From positions 2,496 to 7,765 of the forward strand of contig CAKMZE010000049.1 in NCBI GenBank assembly GCA_929200295.1: a stretch of 5,270 nucleotides of DNA, given 5' to 3'. Every line of letters begins with the position of its first letter. The stretch's first letter is position 1. Origin of the DNA: an uncultured Alphaproteobacteria bacterium (GTDB lineage: Bacteria > Pseudomonadota > Alphaproteobacteria > Rhodobacterales > Rhodobacteraceae). The notes beneath the pieces are model-generated. The model ran no database searches. It was not told where the DNA came from and worked only from the letters and a program-made list of their open reading frames with translations. The position numbers and the translations under genes are program-made. Positions 4,610 through 5,270 of the stretch are shown here, piece after piece.

Positions 4610-5270
4610 CAGTTCTCATTCCTCACATCGCTCACCCTGCGCAGCGCATGTGCTGCGGTTGGTGACAGTCTTATTGTTGGTCGGTCTGCATTGCGCAGAT
4701 CGACATTCGTTATGTCGCGGTCCAAAAGATCTTGGACATCATCAAGCGCCAGCACCCTGTTAAGTGCTGTAATCGGATCGTTTTCTGGCAGCATAATGCG
4801 TTGCCCGCCATCCAGAACAATATCCCAGCGGCGCGCGCCCATACGCACAAGGCCGCGCACACGGTCCGCTTGCGGCTCGGCTACTTGGAACAGTGCGAGC
4901 GCTTCAGCAATATGCTCTTGCGCGCCCTCACCAAGGATCAATGGCAAATCAAGACGATGCGCACGGGTATCAAGCGCCCCGGCAAAGACCCCTTGCCCAT
5001 CGATAAGGCGCAAAACATCACCATCACGCCAAATCGCAACAGGTTTGCGCGGGACGACATCCACGATCAACGCGCCCGCTTCGCCTAGCCGAACGCGTGC
5101 GGTTTCAATTGAATAAAGCGCCTCGACCTTCGTGCGCGCATCGGCAAGATCGATTGCCAATGACGAGACCGGGAAATCGAGCCGCAAGATCTTTTCCACG
5201 TCTTTTGCGATCTGCCTGTCCCCGCCTGTAACGGCCAATTGCGTAATGGCGAGTTCGGGACGCTTATAAA
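4609..5270 (-). CDS. ftsQ: Cell division protein FtsQ (N-terminal part off the right edge)
   Basis: FtsQ is a bitopic inner-membrane protein with a periplasmic POTRA and beta domain; with FtsB and FtsL it connects the Z ring to septal peptidoglycan synthesis. The frame stays open to the window edge (first whole codon 5268-5266), starting YKRPELAITQLAVTGG, so the TTG at 5238 is internal coding sequence and not a start. The 219 visible residues cover a POTRA domain (roughly the first 80, reading RPELAITQLAV then VVPRKPVAIW) and the beta domain, ending with the family-like strand TNVDLRNADRPTIRLS, which corresponds to the FtsB-binding C-terminal region. The cytoplasmic tail, transmembrane helix and start, probably some 70-90 residues, lie outside the window. 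Position directly before ftsA, with a one-base overlap, is the classic dcw order. The sequence is divergent from E. coli FtsQ, as usual for this family, but the context makes the call secure. Confidence 0.93.
   Translation of the reverse strand, partial: YKRPELAITQLAVTGGDRQIAKDVEKILRLDFPVSSLAIDLADARTKVEALYSIETARVRLGEAGALIVDVVPRKPVAIWRDGDVLRLIDGQGVFAGALDTRAHRLDLPLILGEGAQEHIAEALALFQVAEPQADRVRGLVRMGARRWDIVLDGGQRIMLPENDPITALNRVLALDDVQDLLDRDITNVDLRNADRPTIRLSPTAAHALRRVSDVRNEN

Noticed and set aside
4332..5116. Plus-strand open frames opposite ftsA and ftsQ (4332-4589, 4465-4665, 4691-5116, 4732-5088)
   Set aside because: They are antisense to secure ftsA and ftsQ coding regions, their products are Arg/Ser-rich without domains, and no ribosome sites or promoters stand out.
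1..5270. A hidden accessory, defence or mobile system in the window
   Set aside because: All coding sequence belongs to conserved division and envelope genes in standard order, and the gaps total only about 475 bp. No transposase, integrase, att-like direct repeats, CRISPR spacing or RNA gene was seen.

Overview
The window is a stretch of the division and cell wall (dcw) cluster of an alphaproteobacterium, most likely a Rhodobacterales (Roseobacter-type) species. Every gene reads on the minus strand. Three things suggest the lineage: the gene order ftsQ-ftsA-ftsZ-lpxC followed by a BamD-like lipoprotein gene; an FtsZ that starts MTLNLSLPGQ, has a very long Gln/Pro/Ala-rich linker and ends IPAFLRRQAN; and an FtsA with an N-terminal extension ahead of its actin fold. 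Genes have moderate GC content and the gaps between them are AT-rich. The lineage call rests on remembered family features, not on a search.

Layout in the direction of transcription, from high to low coordinates. ftsQ (4609-5270) lacks its 5' part, beyond the right edge. ftsA (3272-4609) follows with a one-base stop/start overlap (TGATG), so the two are probably co-transcribed and translationally coupled. An AT-rich gap of about 175 bp separates ftsA from ftsZ (1412-3097) and holds the ftsZ leader, a short hairpin, a CtrA-box-like sequence and a weak promoter candidate. ftsZ is followed by a convincing intrinsic terminator (1333-1367). A further 100-bp leader with a large inverted repeat (1270-1302) precedes lpxC (282-1232), so lpxC is probably transcribed from its own promoter. 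A 120-bp gap with a weak terminator-like hairpin leads to the 5' end of a lipoprotein gene, probably bamD, which runs off the left edge.

Functionally, FtsA tethers FtsZ filaments to the inner membrane through its C-terminal amphipathic helix, FtsZ forms the Z ring, and FtsQ links the early ring to the later periplasmic divisome. LpxC commits UDP-acyl-GlcNAc to lipid A synthesis, and BamD helps insert outer-membrane proteins. Cell division and outer-membrane assembly genes therefore lie side by side.

I see no mobile element, CRISPR array, tRNA, rRNA or other accessory system here. It is conserved core genome, and I found no evidence of an undescribed system. The points worth a second look are the lpxC leader palindrome, the motif islands in the FtsZ linker, two CtrA-like boxes, and the start sites of lpxC and ftsZ.
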